Below are positions 49,988 through 61,928 of a DNA stretch of 64,000 nt, piece after piece. The stretch is from Haemophilus parainfluenzae (lineage in GTDB: Bacteria > Pseudomonadota > Gammaproteobacteria > Enterobacterales > Pasteurellaceae): assembly GCF_003252795.1 (NCBI RefSeq), contig NZ_QEPQ01000001.1, forward strand, positions 372,001 through 436,000. The letters are read 5' to 3'. Both the position numbers and the translations under genes were made by a program. The first letter of the stretch is position 1; every line of letters starts with the position of its first letter. The notes below the pieces were generated by a model. It ran no database searches. It saw only the letters and a list, made by a program, of their open reading frames with translations, and was not told where the DNA came from.

Positions 49988-51781
49988 CTAGTACACATCG
50001 CGTTGATAACGTTTTTCTTCACGCAGTTCATTTAAATAATCTTCTGCTTCATCCGGACTTAAATTGCCTTCTTTAGCAATGACTTCGAGTAATGCTTGCT
50101 CCACATCTTTTGCCATTTTTGCTGCATCACCACACACATAAAAATAAGCACCCTCTTGTAACCATTGCCAAAGAGCGGTCGAATTTTCACGAATTTTATC
50201 TTGCACATAGATCTTCTTCTCTTGATCGCGTGACCAAGCAAAATCGTATTTATGCAAGAAGCCCTCTTTGGCAAATTGTTGCCATTCGGTTTGATAAAGG
50301 AAATCGCTGGCAAAATGCGGATTACCAAAAATCAGCCAGTTTTTACCATTTGCCTCATCGGCTACGCGTTGCTGCATAAAGGCACGGAATGGTGCCACGC
50401 CGGTACCGGAACCCACCATAATAATTGGCTTAGTCGTGTCATTTGGCAGACGAAAATTATCGTTATGCTCTACAAATACACGCACAGCACCATCTTCTTC
50501 TACGCGATCCGCTAAAAAGCTTGAAGCTGCGCCGCTGCGTGCTCTACCTTCATGTTCAAAACGTACCACGCCAACAGTTAGATGCACTTCTTCCCCAACC
50601 TCTGCTGGAGAAGATGAAATGGAATACAAACGAGGCGTTAAAGGACGCAATAATGAAACCAGTTGTTCCGCGGTTAATTTTGCAGGAAATTTATGTAACA
50701 CATCCACAATCGGTGTGCGTTGAACCAATTCTTGCAATGCTTGATTATCCGCAACCAAATCGTTTAACTGTTCGTTATGCGCCAAGGCTGCATAGCCTTT
50801 CACAAAAGCCGGCGTGTTTTGAGCCAGCTCTAAATGCGATAAAAGTGCGGTCGAAATAGTTTGCGCTTTTCCCTCAATTGTCACTTCTGTAGTAGGATCA
50901 ATCTGTGCGAGCGATAAAATTTCATCGACTAACTTAGGATCATTGTCAAACCATACACCGAGTGCATCCCCCGCTTGGTAATGAAGATCCGAACCTGCTA
51001 AATCAAATTCTAAATGACGTACATCTTTATCCGACTGACGGCCGGTAATTTTCTGGTTAGTGATTAACGTTGCAGGAAATGGATTGGCTTTATTGTATTG
51101 GCTTTTCTTGACTACCGGTGCGGTTGTAGCTGTAGCAATACTTTGCACAACCGGTGAAGCCTGTGCAGCCTTTTCTTTTACAATAGCCACAATATCTCGG
51201 ATCCATTGTTCCGCGGTTGCACTGTAATCTAAATCTGCATCCACTCGCTCAAATAAACGCGTCGCGCCTAATTCGGCAAAACGCTGATCAAAATCCTTGC
51301 CTGCTTGGCAGAAATTTGGATAAGAACTATCCCCTAACCCCAACACAGCAAATTGCAGTTCGGTGAGTTTTGGTGCTTTTTTACCGTTTAATAACTTATG
51401 CAATACCACGCCTTCTTCTGGTGGCTCGCCTTCACCTTGCGTGGAAATCACTAAAAGCAAGCATTTTTCATCCGCAATGTTTTTCGCTTTGTAATCTTTT
51501 AAAGCGACACGTTTCACGGCAATACCGGCTTCAGTAAGCTCTGCGGCAACTTTATCCGCCACCGATTTAGCATTGCCGGTTTGTGAGCCTGAAAGCACAG
51601 TAATTGAAAAAGGCTCTGCCGAAAGTGCGGTCAAATTTGCTGTCAAATGTTGCCCTGCTATCTGTTGTTCTACACCGGAAGCTTGCGACCATGCATAACC
51701 GGAAAGCCATGCCAATTGAAGAGGCGTTAGCGTTGGTAAGAGATTTAGTATTTCTGTTGGTAATGGATTGTTGTGTTGCAT
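49988..51781 (-). CDS. cysJ: Sulfite reductase (NADPH) flavoprotein alpha-component CysJ
   Basis: Passes NADPH electrons to CysI. From ATG at 51779-51781 (GGGGA upstream) it has 597 residues. The N-terminal flavodoxin domain has [20 protein letters not shown], and the C-terminal reductase part has [21 protein letters not shown] (FAD), [16 protein letters not shown] (NADPH) and the terminal EKRYQRDVY. It sits between cysN and cysI. Confidence 0.96.
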   Translation of the reverse strand: MQHNNPLPTEILNLLPTLTPLQLAWLSGYAWSQASGVEQQIAGQHLTANLTALSAEPFSITVLSGSQTGNAKSVADKVAAELTEAGIAVKRVALKDYKAKNIADEKCLLLVISTQGEGEPPEEGVVLHKLLNGKKAPKLTELQFAVLGLGDSSYPNFCQAGKDFDQRFAELGATRLFERVDADLDYSATAEQWIRDIVAIVKEKAAQASPVVQSIATATTAPVVKKSQYNKANPFPATLITNQKITGRQSDKDVRHLEFDLAGSDLHYQAGDALGVWFDNDPKLVDEILSLAQIDPTTEVTIEGKAQTISTALLSHLELAQNTPAFVKGYAALAHNEQLNDLVADNQALQELVQRTPIVDVLHKFPAKLTAEQLVSLLRPLTPRLYSISSSPAEVGEEVHLTVGVVRFEHEGRARSGAASSFLADRVEEDGAVRVFVEHNDNFRLPNDTTKPIIMVGSGTGVAPFRAFMQQRVADEANGKNWLIFGNPHFASDFLYQTEWQQFAKEGFLHKYDFAWSRDQEKKIYVQDKIRENSTALWQWLQEGAYFYVCGDAAKMAKDVEQALLEVIAKEGNLSPDEAEDYLNELREEKRYQRDVY

Positions 51782-51841
51782 AAGTTTCCCCACAAGAAAA
51801 TGAGTTATATCAGTAAATTCACATATTAAAGAAAGCGCGAG

Positions 51842-53125
51842 TTAGAGAATCATACCGGCTGCTACTGTGTTATAAGTTGCTTCATCAACTAAAATAAAGG
51901 CACCACCAGCAATATTTTCTTCATAAGTTGTGGCAACAATCGGTTTCTGTAAACTTAAACGCACTCGAGCAATATCATTCATCTTTAAGGCTGCAGTACC
52001 ACTTTCTTGTTCGAGTGTATGAACGTTTAACACGCTTTCAATTTCACTGATTTTGGCAAATACGGTTTGCGTACCATGTTTAAGTAAATATTTACGGGCA
52101 GTATTTAGTGGGCGTTCATCAAACCAACAAATTGTGGCTTCAAGTTGCTTTTGTGGTGTAAGTGGTGAACTTTCATCTACAAATAAATCACCACGAGAAA
52201 TATCAATGTCGCGATCTAAACGTAAGGTAATCACTTCCCCGGCCACCACCTGTGTCACTTCACCTTTTGGCGTAATAATCTCGGTCACTTTAGCGGTTAA
52301 TCCATTCGGTTCAATTCGAATAGCCTGTCCCAGTTGCACGGAACCGCGCTCAATTCGCCCTTGATAACCGCGGAAATCATCGGCTTTATCCGCATCCTGA
52401 CGCACCACTAATTGCACGGGGAAATAAAAATCAGCATTAGAATGGCTCACTTCATCTACACTTGGTAAATTTTCTAAAATGGTGAGTAAAGGTTCGCCTT
52501 GATACCAAGGGGTGCTTTCACTTGCATATACTAGGTTATCGCCAAGCAATGCAGATACCGGTACAAAATGTATATCTTTTAAACCAAGTTGTGCCGCCAA
52601 TTGACGATACGCCTCCACAATGGCATTGAATTTTTCTTCGCTGTAATCCAACAAATCCATTTTGTTTACTGCCACTAAAATGTGCGGGCAATTTAATTGA
52701 CGTAAAATCGCTGAATGACGTTTAGTTTGTGGTAAGAGTTGTAACGGTTTTTCATCAAAATTCAGCTGAGAAGCATCAATTAAGACGATTGCAGCAGATG
52801 CCGTACTAGCTCCTGTCACCATGTTACGTGTGTATTGCTCATGTCCTGGGGTATCGGCGATGATGAATTTACGTTTTGCCGTAGAGAAATAGCGATACGC
52901 CACATCAATGGTAATGCCCTGTTCACGTTCTGCTTCCAAACCATCTGTCAAAATAGAAAAATCAATGGCTGCTTTATTACCTTTCTCTTTTCCTGCGTTA
53001 AGGGTTTTAATTTGGTCGGTTAATAACGCTTTGCTATCGTAAAGTAAACGGCCGATTAAGGTACTTTTCCCGTCATCTACACTACCGGCAGTAATAAAAC
53101 GAAGTGGAGTTGAATGTTGTGTCAT
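51842..53125 (-). CDS. cysN: Sulfate adenylyltransferase GTPase subunit CysN
   Basis: GTP-hydrolysing subunit that drives formation of APS from sulfate and ATP by CysD. The 427-residue protein is a translation-factor-like GTPase: AGSVDDGKSTLIGRLLYDSK (G1), DTPGHEQYTRNMVTGAS (G3) and VAVNKMDL (G4), then two beta-barrel domains. It is a plain CysN, not a CysNC fusion, so no APS kinase domain is attached. A 226-base gap with an inverted-repeat element separates it from cysD. Confidence 0.95.
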   Translation of the reverse strand: MTQHSTPLRFITAGSVDDGKSTLIGRLLYDSKALLTDQIKTLNAGKEKGNKAAIDFSILTDGLEAEREQGITIDVAYRYFSTAKRKFIIADTPGHEQYTRNMVTGASTASAAIVLIDASQLNFDEKPLQLLPQTKRHSAILRQLNCPHILVAVNKMDLLDYSEEKFNAIVEAYRQLAAQLGLKDIHFVPVSALLGDNLVYASESTPWYQGEPLLTILENLPSVDEVSHSNADFYFPVQLVVRQDADKADDFRGYQGRIERGSVQLGQAIRIEPNGLTAKVTEIITPKGEVTQVVAGEVITLRLDRDIDISRGDLFVDESSPLTPQKQLEATICWFDERPLNTARKYLLKHGTQTVFAKISEIESVLNVHTLEQESGTAALKMNDIARVRLSLQKPIVATTYEENIAGGAFILVDEATYNTVAAGMIL

Positions 53126-53179
53126 ATTTCTTCCTTATATTCTGTTAATTATTCTTTTGTATTTCATCATCTTTGAATA

Positions 53180-53347
53180 ATGCCCCATATAAATCGCCTG
53201 AACGACTTTCAATTTTTAGAAAAATTTGTACTGTTTGAGCGTAGCGAGTTTACAAATTTTTCGTTAAGAAAATTGAAACAAAGTGAAGAGGAGCGATTTA
53301 ATTGGGGTGTGTTCTTTGCTACTTTCTTGCACAAGCAAGAAAGTAGA
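53180..53347. repeat. Inverted-repeat element between cysD and cysN
   Basis: Two nested hairpins fill the gap. At 53208-53280, TTTCAATTTT and AAAATTTGTA pair with TACAAATTTTT and AAAATTGAAA around a TTTGAGCGTAGCGAG core. At 53320-53345, TACTTTCTTGC and GCAAGAAAGTA form a perfect 11-base stem with loop ACAA. The GGGGTGTGTTCTTTG segment and this last hairpin recall intergenic repeats dispersed in many Gram-negative genomes, where they give spurious ORFs. It may attenuate or process the cys transcript. Only one copy is in this window, so repetition is from memory. Confidence 0.55.
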
Positions 53348-53351
53348 AATA

Positions 53352-54275
53352 CTAGAAATACCCTTCTTTTTTCCGTTTTTCCATGGCGGCTTCGCTGGCT
53401 TGGTCGTCTAGACGGGTAGCACTACGTTCGGAAATGTCGGCAATCGCGGTTTCTTCAATAATTTCTAATGGTGTTGATGCAATGCTCGCTACCGGACAGG
53501 TACAGCTAATATCACCCACGGTGCGGAAACGAACATCTAATACTTCGCTGACTTCATTCGGCAATTTAGGGGTTAATGGTGTCACTGGCACTAATAAACC
53601 TTTTCGACGTACAACTTCGCGTTTATGGCTGTAATAGATCGGAGGCAATTCCAAATTCTCACGAGCGATATATTGCCAAATGTCTAATTCCGTCCAGTTG
53701 GAAATCGGAAACACTCGCATATTTTCGCCTTTATGCAATTTAGCATTGTACAAAGACCATAATTCCGGACGTTGTGCCTTAGGATCCCATTGACCGAACT
53801 CATCACGGAACGAGAAAATTCGTTCTTTAGCACGAGCTTTTTCCTCATCACGACGTGCACCGCCCATCAAGGCATCAAATCCATTCTCTGCAATGGTTTC
53901 TAATAAAGTGACCGCCTGTGCCGCATTACGCGAATCCGTTTCTTTGCGTAATACCACCGTGCCTTTGGCAATGGAATCTTCCACATGCCCAACGACTAAG
54001 CGCGCGTTAAGTTTTGCCACTTGTTCATCTCGAAATTGGATCACTTCTGGATAGTTATGGCCGGTATCAATATGCACCAATGGAAACGGCAAATGTACCG
54101 GACGATCACCTAACTGGAATGCTTTACGAGCTAATGCCAGCAATACCACCGAATCCTTTCCACCGGAAAAAAGCAACGCCGGGTTTTCACATTCCGCAAC
54201 GACTTCACGAATAATATGAATCGACTCCGCCTCGAGCCAGTCTAGATGTTGGTTGTTGAGTTCAGTTTTTGTCAT
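53352..54275 (-). CDS. cysD: Sulfate adenylyltransferase catalytic subunit CysD
   Basis: ATP sulfurylase subunit that makes APS. The 307-residue protein belongs to the PAPS reductase-like PP-loop family: LLFSGGKDSVVLLALARKAF is the PP-loop, PLVHIDTGHNYPEVIQFRD and GGARRDEEKARAKERIFSFRDEFGQWDPK follow, then FPISNWTELDIWQYI. The C-terminus EAAMEKRKKEGYF is typical. It lies 20 bases after cysH and, across the repeat element, before cysN. Confidence 0.95.
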   Translation of the reverse strand: MTKTELNNQHLDWLEAESIHIIREVVAECENPALLFSGGKDSVVLLALARKAFQLGDRPVHLPFPLVHIDTGHNYPEVIQFRDEQVAKLNARLVVGHVEDSIAKGTVVLRKETDSRNAAQAVTLLETIAENGFDALMGGARRDEEKARAKERIFSFRDEFGQWDPKAQRPELWSLYNAKLHKGENMRVFPISNWTELDIWQYIARENLELPPIYYSHKREVVRRKGLLVPVTPLTPKLPNEVSEVLDVRFRTVGDISCTCPVASIASTPLEIIEETAIADISERSATRLDDQASEAAMEKRKKEGYF

Positions 54276-54295
54276 GTTTTGCTTCCTATATTTTT

Positions 54296-55033
54296 CTACT
54301 TATGTAATCCACATTCCTTACTATCTTTACTCTCCCACCACCAGCGGCCGGCGCGAATATCTTCGCCCTGTTTAACTTGGCGGGTACAAGGTTCACAGCC
54401 AATGCTTGGAAAACCTTGATGGTAAAGATCGTTATAAGGCACATTGTTCGCTAAGATATAAGCCCACACATCTGTTTCTGACCAATCAAAAATAGGATTG
54501 TATTTATCAATACCACGAGACTGATCTTGCTCAGCAAAAGGGAGCGCAGTACGTGTAGCCGATTGTTCTCGACGTTGTCCGGTCAGCCATGCATCTGCAC
54601 CTTGAATGGCGCGATTTAAGGGTTCGATTTTACGGATATGGCAACACTCGCGACGTAATTCCACGTTTTCATAAAAAGCAAATTTCCCTTTTTCTTCCTC
54701 GTAGCGAGTCACTTCATCAGCAATCGGCTGAAAGCGTTCTATTTGAAGATGTGGATAGACTTTCTCAAGGTTGTCTAATAAATTTAACGTATCTTGATGA
54801 AGTAAACCGGTATCTAAAGTAAAAATACCAATATCTAAGTTTTCACGCGCAATGACATCGGTAATGACCATATCTTCTACGGCTAAACTGCTGGCAAAGC
54901 GTGCATCGTGATGGCTATCAACTATTTGATGTAAACGTTGCTTCAATGTAGCTGTTTTTTCTGCCAAACGATCTTGTACATTAAGGCTAACAAGTGGAAT
55001 TTGCCAAAAAGTCGGTTTAAATAAACTCATCAT
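54296..55033 (-). CDS. cysH: Phosphoadenylyl/adenylyl-sulfate reductase CysH, APS-reductase type
   Basis: Thioredoxin-dependent reductase yielding sulfite. A degenerate PP-loop lies in FASSLAVEDMVITDVIA. The catalytic cysteine is in the C-terminal KECGLHK. Besides this, the protein has RECCHIRKIEPL and SIGCEPCTR, the CC...CxxC set that binds a 4Fe-4S cluster in APS reductases and is missing from E. coli-type PAPS reductases. No APS kinase gene (cysC) is in the cluster and CysN is not fused to one. Direct reduction of APS is therefore the likely reaction. 245 residues; 7 bases after cysG. Confidence 0.93.
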   Translation of the reverse strand: MMSLFKPTFWQIPLVSLNVQDRLAEKTATLKQRLHQIVDSHHDARFASSLAVEDMVITDVIARENLDIGIFTLDTGLLHQDTLNLLDNLEKVYPHLQIERFQPIADEVTRYEEEKGKFAFYENVELRRECCHIRKIEPLNRAIQGADAWLTGQRREQSATRTALPFAEQDQSRGIDKYNPIFDWSETDVWAYILANNVPYNDLYHQGFPSIGCEPCTRQVKQGEDIRAGRWWWESKDSKECGLHK

Positions 55034-55040
55034 CCACTCC

Positions 55041-56471
55041 TTATGCCACTTGACTGATGGTTAAACTTTCTAAGGTAAAGTGCGGTTGTTTTTGACGTTG
55101 TTTTTCTTCGCCAAACCACGCTAATTGTTCGTGTAATTTCACCACTTCACCCACCACAATTAAGGCTGGGGTCTCTGCTTTTTCAGCTAATTCAGCTAAA
55201 TTTGCAAGAGTGCCAATCGCTGTTTTTTGAGTAAGTTGAGTACCTTGGCTGATAATCGCAACAGGCGTATTCGCAGCGCGACCATATTGTTGTAAACGTT
55301 CAGCAATGACTTGCGCTTTTAACGTCCCCATATAAATGACTAAGGTTTGATGACTTCTTGCTAAGGTTTGCCATTCAATATCAGACGCATCGGCTTTACG
55401 ATGACCGGTCACAAAAATAGCACTTTGTGCATAATCACGGTGAGTTAATGGAATGCCTGCATAGGCTGTTGCACCAATACCTGCTGTAATGCCGGGTACA
55501 ACCGAAAATGGAATTTGATGTTGAGCTAATACTTCTAATTCTTCGCCACCGCGTCCAAAAACGAAAGGATCACCACCTTTTAAGCGCACTACTCGCTTGC
55601 CTTGTTGGGCAAGGGTTAATAACAATTGGTTGGTTTCCTCTTGTGCGACAGAACGACCATTGGCACGTTTTCCCACAAAAATACGTTCTGCATCACGGCG
55701 AATTAAAGAAAGAATCTCATCTGAAACCAAAGCATCGTAAAGCACCACATCGGCTTGTTGGATTTCCTGTAAACCGTTAAGGGTTAGTAACCCCGCATCT
55801 CCAGGACCGGCACCAACTAAAGAGACAAAGCCACCTTGATAGTTACTTTCTAGCTGTTCAGCTAATTCTTGTTCAGCTTGCGCTTGCTGTTGATTTTTTA
55901 TGAGATTGGCAAAACGTCCACTAAACATTTTTTCCCAAAAACGGCGACGTTCAGTGACCGATGCCAATTTTGCTTTTACTTGATCACGCCACTTACCAGA
56001 AATCTCAGCGATTTTGCCTAAATGTTGTGGCAATAATGCTTCCAGTTTCTCACGTAATAAACGGGCTAATACTGGCGCCTTGCCACCACTCGAAATCGCA
56101 ATTTGGATCGGACTACGATCAATAATAGAAGGAAAAATAAAACTGCAGTGGGGCTGATCATCCACCACATTGACTAATTTATGTTGGCTTTCGGCTAAAT
56201 GGAAAATACGATGATTTAATATCTCATCATTTGTTGCCGCGATCACCAACATCACCGTTCTCATTTGTTCGGCATTAAATTCTTTGGCAATCCATAGTAC
56301 TTTATTTTGACGTTCAAGTTCGCTTAATTCCTCATTTAATTGGCGAGCAACAATACGGACTTGCGCATTCGCTTTGAGTAACAACCCTACTTTACGAGCA
56401 GCCACCGAACCACCGCCGACAACAAGTACCGGGCGACCGGTTAAATCAGCAAAAAGTGGAAAATAATTCAT
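55041..56471 (-). CDS. cysG: Siroheme synthase CysG
   Basis: Makes siroheme for CysI from uroporphyrinogen III. From ATG at 56469-56471 (AGGAG 8 bases upstream) the protein has 476 residues. The N-terminal precorrin-2 dehydrogenase/ferrochelatase part has [24 protein letters not shown]. The C-terminal methyltransferase part, from about residue 215, has [35 protein letters not shown] and [11 protein letters not shown]. Placing it inside the cys operon matches cofactor supply to demand. Confidence 0.95.
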   Translation of the reverse strand: MNYFPLFADLTGRPVLVVGGGSVAARKVGLLLKANAQVRIVARQLNEELSELERQNKVLWIAKEFNAEQMRTVMLVIAATNDEILNHRIFHLAESQHKLVNVVDDQPHCSFIFPSIIDRSPIQIAISSGGKAPVLARLLREKLEALLPQHLGKIAEISGKWRDQVKAKLASVTERRRFWEKMFSGRFANLIKNQQQAQAEQELAEQLESNYQGGFVSLVGAGPGDAGLLTLNGLQEIQQADVVLYDALVSDEILSLIRRDAERIFVGKRANGRSVAQEETNQLLLTLAQQGKRVVRLKGGDPFVFGRGGEELEVLAQHQIPFSVVPGITAGIGATAYAGIPLTHRDYAQSAIFVTGHRKADASDIEWQTLARSHQTLVIYMGTLKAQVIAERLQQYGRAANTPVAIISQGTQLTQKTAIGTLANLAELAEKAETPALIVVGEVVKLHEQLAWFGEEKQRQKQPHFTLESLTISQVA

Positions 56472-56482
56472 GGGTATCACTC

Positions 56483-57490
56483 CTATTTATTCACTTTATC
56501 AGCACGTTGTGCACTGATATATAGACGATCAAATAAGCCGTTATCGACAAAATGTTGAGTATTAATCGCCTCCCACGAACCAAAACGTTGGTTCACATCA
56601 AATTGATTCACTTCGGGAAAAAGTGCGGTCGTTTTAGCAATAATTTTTTTATCTGTCGGACGGAAATAATTTTGGGCAGCCAGTTCCTGTGCTTGAGGTG
56701 ACCATAAATAGCTCAAATAATCATGGGAAAGTTGATGCAAACCATCTGTCTGCGTATTTTTATTCACTTCCGCCACATAAATTGGGGTATAGGCTGTTAT
56801 ACTCGGATACACCACTTCAACGCTATTTTCGCCCAGTGTTTTAGCCGCTAGCGCCGCTTCATTTTCCGGGGCAATTAAAACATCACCGATATTACGCTGC
56901 GTAAAAGAAATACTGGCACTGCGTGCACCCGCCTCTAAAACTGGCACATTTCTTAGCAGGCGTAACACAAAATCTTGTGGTTTATCACTATGCTGTTCGG
57001 CATAAGCTAAAGCCGATAAATAAGCAAAGCGTCCATTTGCTGACGTTTTGGGATTAGCAAAGACCACTTTGACATCATCCCGAATCAAATCCGACCAGTC
57101 TTGAATGTGTTTTGGATTTCCTTTTCTCACCAAAAGCACCATCACTGACCCAAAAGGAACCGCACCATTCGGTAATACTTGCTGCCAATCTGCATCCACT
57201 AAGCCTTTTTTAACTAAAGCGTCGATATCATTACTTTGTGTCAATGTCACCACATCTGCAGGCAAGCCATTTAACACGCCTAACACCTGTTTACTGGCGC
57301 CACCATGCGATTGTGAAATCATCACATCTGAGGGAAATTCACGTTGAAACGCGATGTTATATTCCTTATAGAAATCACGAATCACGTCATAGGACACATT
57401 CAGTAGTACTGTTTTTTGTTCCGTACTGGTATGCCATAAACAAGCTACCAAGCCGAAAGAAAGCACTGAAAATAAAGCAATTTTTTTCAT
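56483..57490 (-). CDS. Sulfate/thiosulfate-binding protein (Sbp/CysP family), probable lipoprotein
   Basis: A 335-residue solute-binding protein delivering sulfate or thiosulfate to CysTWA. The family signature is clear in [44 protein letters not shown] and [16 protein letters not shown]. The leader ends FGLVAC, a plausible lipobox, so the protein may be lipid-anchored and not freely periplasmic. It is the first gene of the minus-strand cys operon, divergent from cysT. Sbp and CysP cannot be told apart by eye. Confidence 0.9.
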   Translation of the reverse strand: MKKIALFSVLSFGLVACLWHTSTEQKTVLLNVSYDVIRDFYKEYNIAFQREFPSDVMISQSHGGASKQVLGVLNGLPADVVTLTQSNDIDALVKKGLVDADWQQVLPNGAVPFGSVMVLLVRKGNPKHIQDWSDLIRDDVKVVFANPKTSANGRFAYLSALAYAEQHSDKPQDFVLRLLRNVPVLEAGARSASISFTQRNIGDVLIAPENEAALAAKTLGENSVEVVYPSITAYTPIYVAEVNKNTQTDGLHQLSHDYLSYLWSPQAQELAAQNYFRPTDKKIIAKTTALFPEVNQFDVNQRFGSWEAINTQHFVDNGLFDRLYISAQRADKVNK

Positions 57491-57747
57491 TTTTACTCTC
57501 CTCCGTTATTACCCTCAATTTCGTGTGGCTAAATTTATATCGCAAAATGTTAAGTACAAAAAATAACGAAAAAGCATTTTATAGAACAAAATGAAATATA
57601 AACTCAAGAGAAAAGCGTTTTCTTATTTCACTTTGGAATATTAAATAAATTTCCGTTCTTTGCCATTATGGAAAAGAGCGGTTATTTTTTTGAACATTTC
57701 AAAACGCTTACAAAGCTTAGGTATTTATCTGTTGTGAAGGTGAGATA

Positions 57748-58569
57748 ATGAAAACCGTATTACCAGGATTTAAACAAAGCATGTTAATTACATTAGCCTG
57801 GCTCGGCTCAATGGTATTGTTGCCATTAACATTGCTTGTACTCACTGCCTGGCAGTTAAAATGGGCTGATATCGTTCAAATCATCACGAGTGAACGAGTG
57901 ATCTCATCCTTAACGCTATCCTTTGAAATGGCGGCAATCGCGACGTTAATTAATATCGTTTTTGGCTTTTTATTGGCATGGGTTTTAGTGCGTTATGACT
58001 TTCCAGGTAAGAATCTCGTCAATGCGTTAGTGGATTTACCTTTTGCTTTACCCACTGCCGTTGCCGGTATCGCACTTGCCTCGCTTTATGCTCCGACTGG
58101 ACTGATTGGACAATGGTTAAGCCATTTAGAGATTCAACTCGCTTATACTCCAAGTGGTATTGCGATTGCGCTGATTTTTGTTAGCTTGCCTTTTACCGTT
58201 CGAGCGATTCAACCCGTATTAGCAAATCTCGATCCTAGCTATGAAGAAGCAGCCCAAATTTTAGGTGCATCCAGATTAACAACATTGCGAAAAGTCATTA
58301 TCCCAGCTGTATTGCCTGCATTAATAGGCGGTGCAGGTATGGGATTTGCGCGATCGCTTGGTGAATATGGCTCAGTCATTTTTATTGCGGGTAATGTGCC
58401 ACTCGTCTCAGAAATTGCACCATTGATTATTATGTCAAAACTTGATTTGTACGATGTGCAAGGCGCATCTGTGGTTGCATTATTAATGCTTGCCATTTCA
58501 TTTCTGTTGATTTTATTCATTAACTTAGCGCAATGGTCTGTTGCCAAACGCATTAGTCCAATTCGATAA
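57748..58569 (+). CDS. cysT: Sulfate/thiosulfate ABC permease CysT (CysU)
   Basis: A 273-residue inner-membrane permease with about six helices. SSLTLSFEMAAIATLINIVFGFLLAWVLVRYDFPGK and DLPFALPTAVAGIALASLYAP are family-typical, and the ATPase-docking loop is EEAAQILGASRLTTLRKVIIPAVLPALIGG, followed by ARSLGEYGSVIFIAGN. It opens the cysTWA operon, with a 257-base divergent promoter region to the cysP-like gene. Confidence 0.94.
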   Translation: MKTVLPGFKQSMLITLAWLGSMVLLPLTLLVLTAWQLKWADIVQIITSERVISSLTLSFEMAAIATLINIVFGFLLAWVLVRYDFPGKNLVNALVDLPFALPTAVAGIALASLYAPTGLIGQWLSHLEIQLAYTPSGIAIALIFVSLPFTVRAIQPVLANLDPSYEEAAQILGASRLTTLRKVIIPAVLPALIGGAGMGFARSLGEYGSVIFIAGNVPLVSEIAPLIIMSKLDLYDVQGASVVALLMLAISFLLILFINLAQWSVAKRISPIR

Positions 58570-58578
58570 GAGGTATTT

Positions 58579-59394
58579 ATGAAAACCCAATCATGGCAAA
58601 AATGGATCTTAATTCTGACCGCACTCAGTTTTTTTACGGTCATCTTATTGCTCCCACTGTTTACCGTGTTCTATTCAGCCCTTGAACAAGGGATTGGGCT
58701 ATTTGGGGCTGCATTAAAAGAACCGGAAGCCTTAGCAGCTATTTGGCTTACGATTAAAGTCTCTTTAATTGTATTACCTATTAACATTTTTATCGGTGTG
58801 GTTATGGCTTGGGCTATTGCTTATTTTGACTTTAAGGGGAAAAGCTTATTAACCGCACTACTCGACCTCCCCTTTTCCATTTCACCAGTGGTTGTAGGAT
58901 TAATGTTCTTACTGTTGTTTGGGTTAGATGGACTTTGGGGCGCATGGCTTGCTGAACACCATATTCGTTTTATGTTTGCAACACCAAGCATTGTTATCGT
59001 GACCTTATTTGTCACCTTTCCACTTATTGCAAAATCATTAATTCCAACCATGTCAGTACAAGGCACAAGTGAGGAACAAGCTGCGTTAATCTTAGGTGCA
59101 TCCACTTGGCAACTTTTCTGGCATGTAACGCTACCAAAAATAAAATGGGCATTAATTTATGGAGTGATTTTAAGTAATGCTCGTGCAATGGGTGAATTCG
59201 GTGCCGTAAGTGTTGTATCTGGGCATATTCGCGGTTTGACTAATACCATTCCGCTTTATGTAGAAATTAGTTACAACGAATATCAATTTGTTGCCGCATT
59301 TGCTTGCGCCAGTTTATTGGCATTAATCGCAGTGGGAACACTGGGATTGCAAAACGTAGTGAGATATGTGGAAAAGAAAAAAATCCAAGAATAA
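58579..59394 (+). CDS. cysW: Sulfate/thiosulfate ABC permease CysW
   Basis: Second permease subunit, 271 residues, six helices. Key segments are [41 protein letters not shown], the docking loop [28 protein letters not shown] and [30 protein letters not shown]. It follows cysT by 9 bases and pairs with it as a heterodimer. Confidence 0.94.
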   Translation: MKTQSWQKWILILTALSFFTVILLLPLFTVFYSALEQGIGLFGAALKEPEALAAIWLTIKVSLIVLPINIFIGVVMAWAIAYFDFKGKSLLTALLDLPFSISPVVVGLMFLLLFGLDGLWGAWLAEHHIRFMFATPSIVIVTLFVTFPLIAKSLIPTMSVQGTSEEQAALILGASTWQLFWHVTLPKIKWALIYGVILSNARAMGEFGAVSVVSGHIRGLTNTIPLYVEISYNEYQFVAAFACASLLALIAVGTLGLQNVVRYVEKKKIQE

Positions 59395-59411
59395 CAACAG
59401 GAACACAATAC

Positions 59412-60488
59412 ATGACAATCAAAATCCAGCAACTAAACAAACACTTTGGACAGTTTCATGCGTTGAAAGATATCAATCTAAGCTTTCCGGAAAATCAGCT
59501 AACCGCCTTGCTTGGACCTAGTGGTTGTGGAAAAACAACGCTATTAAGGATCATTGCCGGATTAGAATTTGCTGATAATGGACACATTTGGTTTGGTGAA
59601 AAAGAGGTGACTCAACTTTCAGCTGCTGAACGCGGTGTCGGCTTTGTGTTTCAGCATTATGCACTATTTCAAAATATGACCGTCTTTGACAATGTCGCTT
59701 TTGGCTTAACGGTGAAACCTCGTAGAGAACGTCCCTCTGCAGAAGAAATTCGCGAAAAAGTCACCGCACTTTTAAAGCTAGTAAAACTTGAATGGCTAGC
59801 CGATCGCTACCCTAATCAACTTTCAGGTGGTCAAAAACAACGGATAGCCTTGGCTCGCTCCCTTGCGGTTCAACCGAAAGTCTTACTACTTGATGAACCC
59901 TTTGGTGCACTGGATGCCCAAGTTCGTAAAGAATTGCGTCGTTGGCTACGGGAATTGCAACATGAACTCAATGTGACCAGCATTTTCGTTACCCATGATC
60001 AAGATGAAGCATTAGATATGTCTGATCGTATTGTGGTGATGAATAAAGGTCAAGTGGAGCAAATTGATGAGCCTAGCCAAATCTATCATGCACCACAAAC
60101 CCCTTTCGTCACGCAATTTGTGGGGGATGTTAATGTGTTCCACGGACACATTGATCAAGGCAATTTAGTCATTGGTGAATTTGCTCATAATTTACAAACA
60201 CATAGCAATGCGACTCATGCAGTCAATAACCAATCTGCAACGGCTTATATTCGCCCTTACGAACTGACGCTTTCACGCGAATCTCATAATGCCTTAGCGA
60301 GTGGTACGATTCGTCATATTAATGCTATTGGTTTTATCGTGAGAATTGAAGTAGAAAGTTCGCAAACTGAACAACCTATTGAAGTCATTCTTACCAAAGA
60401 AAATTATCTCAATGCGCAATATAAAATAGGTGATCAAGTTTATCTCGTGCCGGATAAATTAAATCTATTTCAAGAAATGAATATTTAG
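59412..60488 (+). CDS. cysA: Sulfate/thiosulfate ABC ATPase CysA
   Basis: ATPase of the sulfate importer, 358 residues from ATG at 59412 (CAGGA upstream, 17 bases after cysW). A longer frame reading back into cysW is not needed. Walker A is GPSGCGKTT, the signature [17 protein letters not shown], Walker [13 protein letters not shown] and the H-loop [11 protein letters not shown]-terminal TOBE-like regulatory region (about 240-358) contains [14 protein letters not shown]. It contrasts with the short ModC of this window, which has no such tail. Confidence 0.95.
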   Translation: MTIKIQQLNKHFGQFHALKDINLSFPENQLTALLGPSGCGKTTLLRIIAGLEFADNGHIWFGEKEVTQLSAAERGVGFVFQHYALFQNMTVFDNVAFGLTVKPRRERPSAEEIREKVTALLKLVKLEWLADRYPNQLSGGQKQRIALARSLAVQPKVLLLDEPFGALDAQVRKELRRWLRELQHELNVTSIFVTHDQDEALDMSDRIVVMNKGQVEQIDEPSQIYHAPQTPFVTQFVGDVNVFHGHIDQGNLVIGEFAHNLQTHSNATHAVNNQSATAYIRPYELTLSRESHNALASGTIRHINAIGFIVRIEVESSQTEQPIEVILTKENYLNAQYKIGDQVYLVPDKLNLFQEMNI

Positions 60489-60494
60489 AAAAGT

Positions 60495-60525
60495 AAAAGT
60501 GCGGTCAAAATCGACCGCACTTTTT
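60495..60525. terminator. Paired uptake-signal terminator between cysA and argG
   Basis: AAAAGTGCGGTC / GACCGCACTTTT with loop AAAATC and an extra T. It lies 6 bases after cysA and also faces the end of argG. Confidence 0.88.
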
Positions 60526-60542
60526 ATATTTAAAGGAGAAAA

Positions 60543-61880
<1,338 letters not shown>

Positions 61881-61928
61881 TTATTTCCTTCATTGTGGTT
61901 ATGGTGAGTGAGTCTTTAAAAAGTGCGG

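Noticed and set aside
53180-53419. Plus-strand 79-codon frame in the cysD-cysN gap
   Set aside because: It is made of the inverted-repeat element and runs into the end of cysD antisense; such frames arise wherever this repeat type occurs.
57643-57690. Inverted repeat CCGTTCTTT ... AAAGAGCGG in the cysP-cysT divergent region
   Set aside because: One arm looks like a degenerate uptake signal, and CysB sites have no firm consensus to compare with. The rest of this 257-base region shows nothing I can name.
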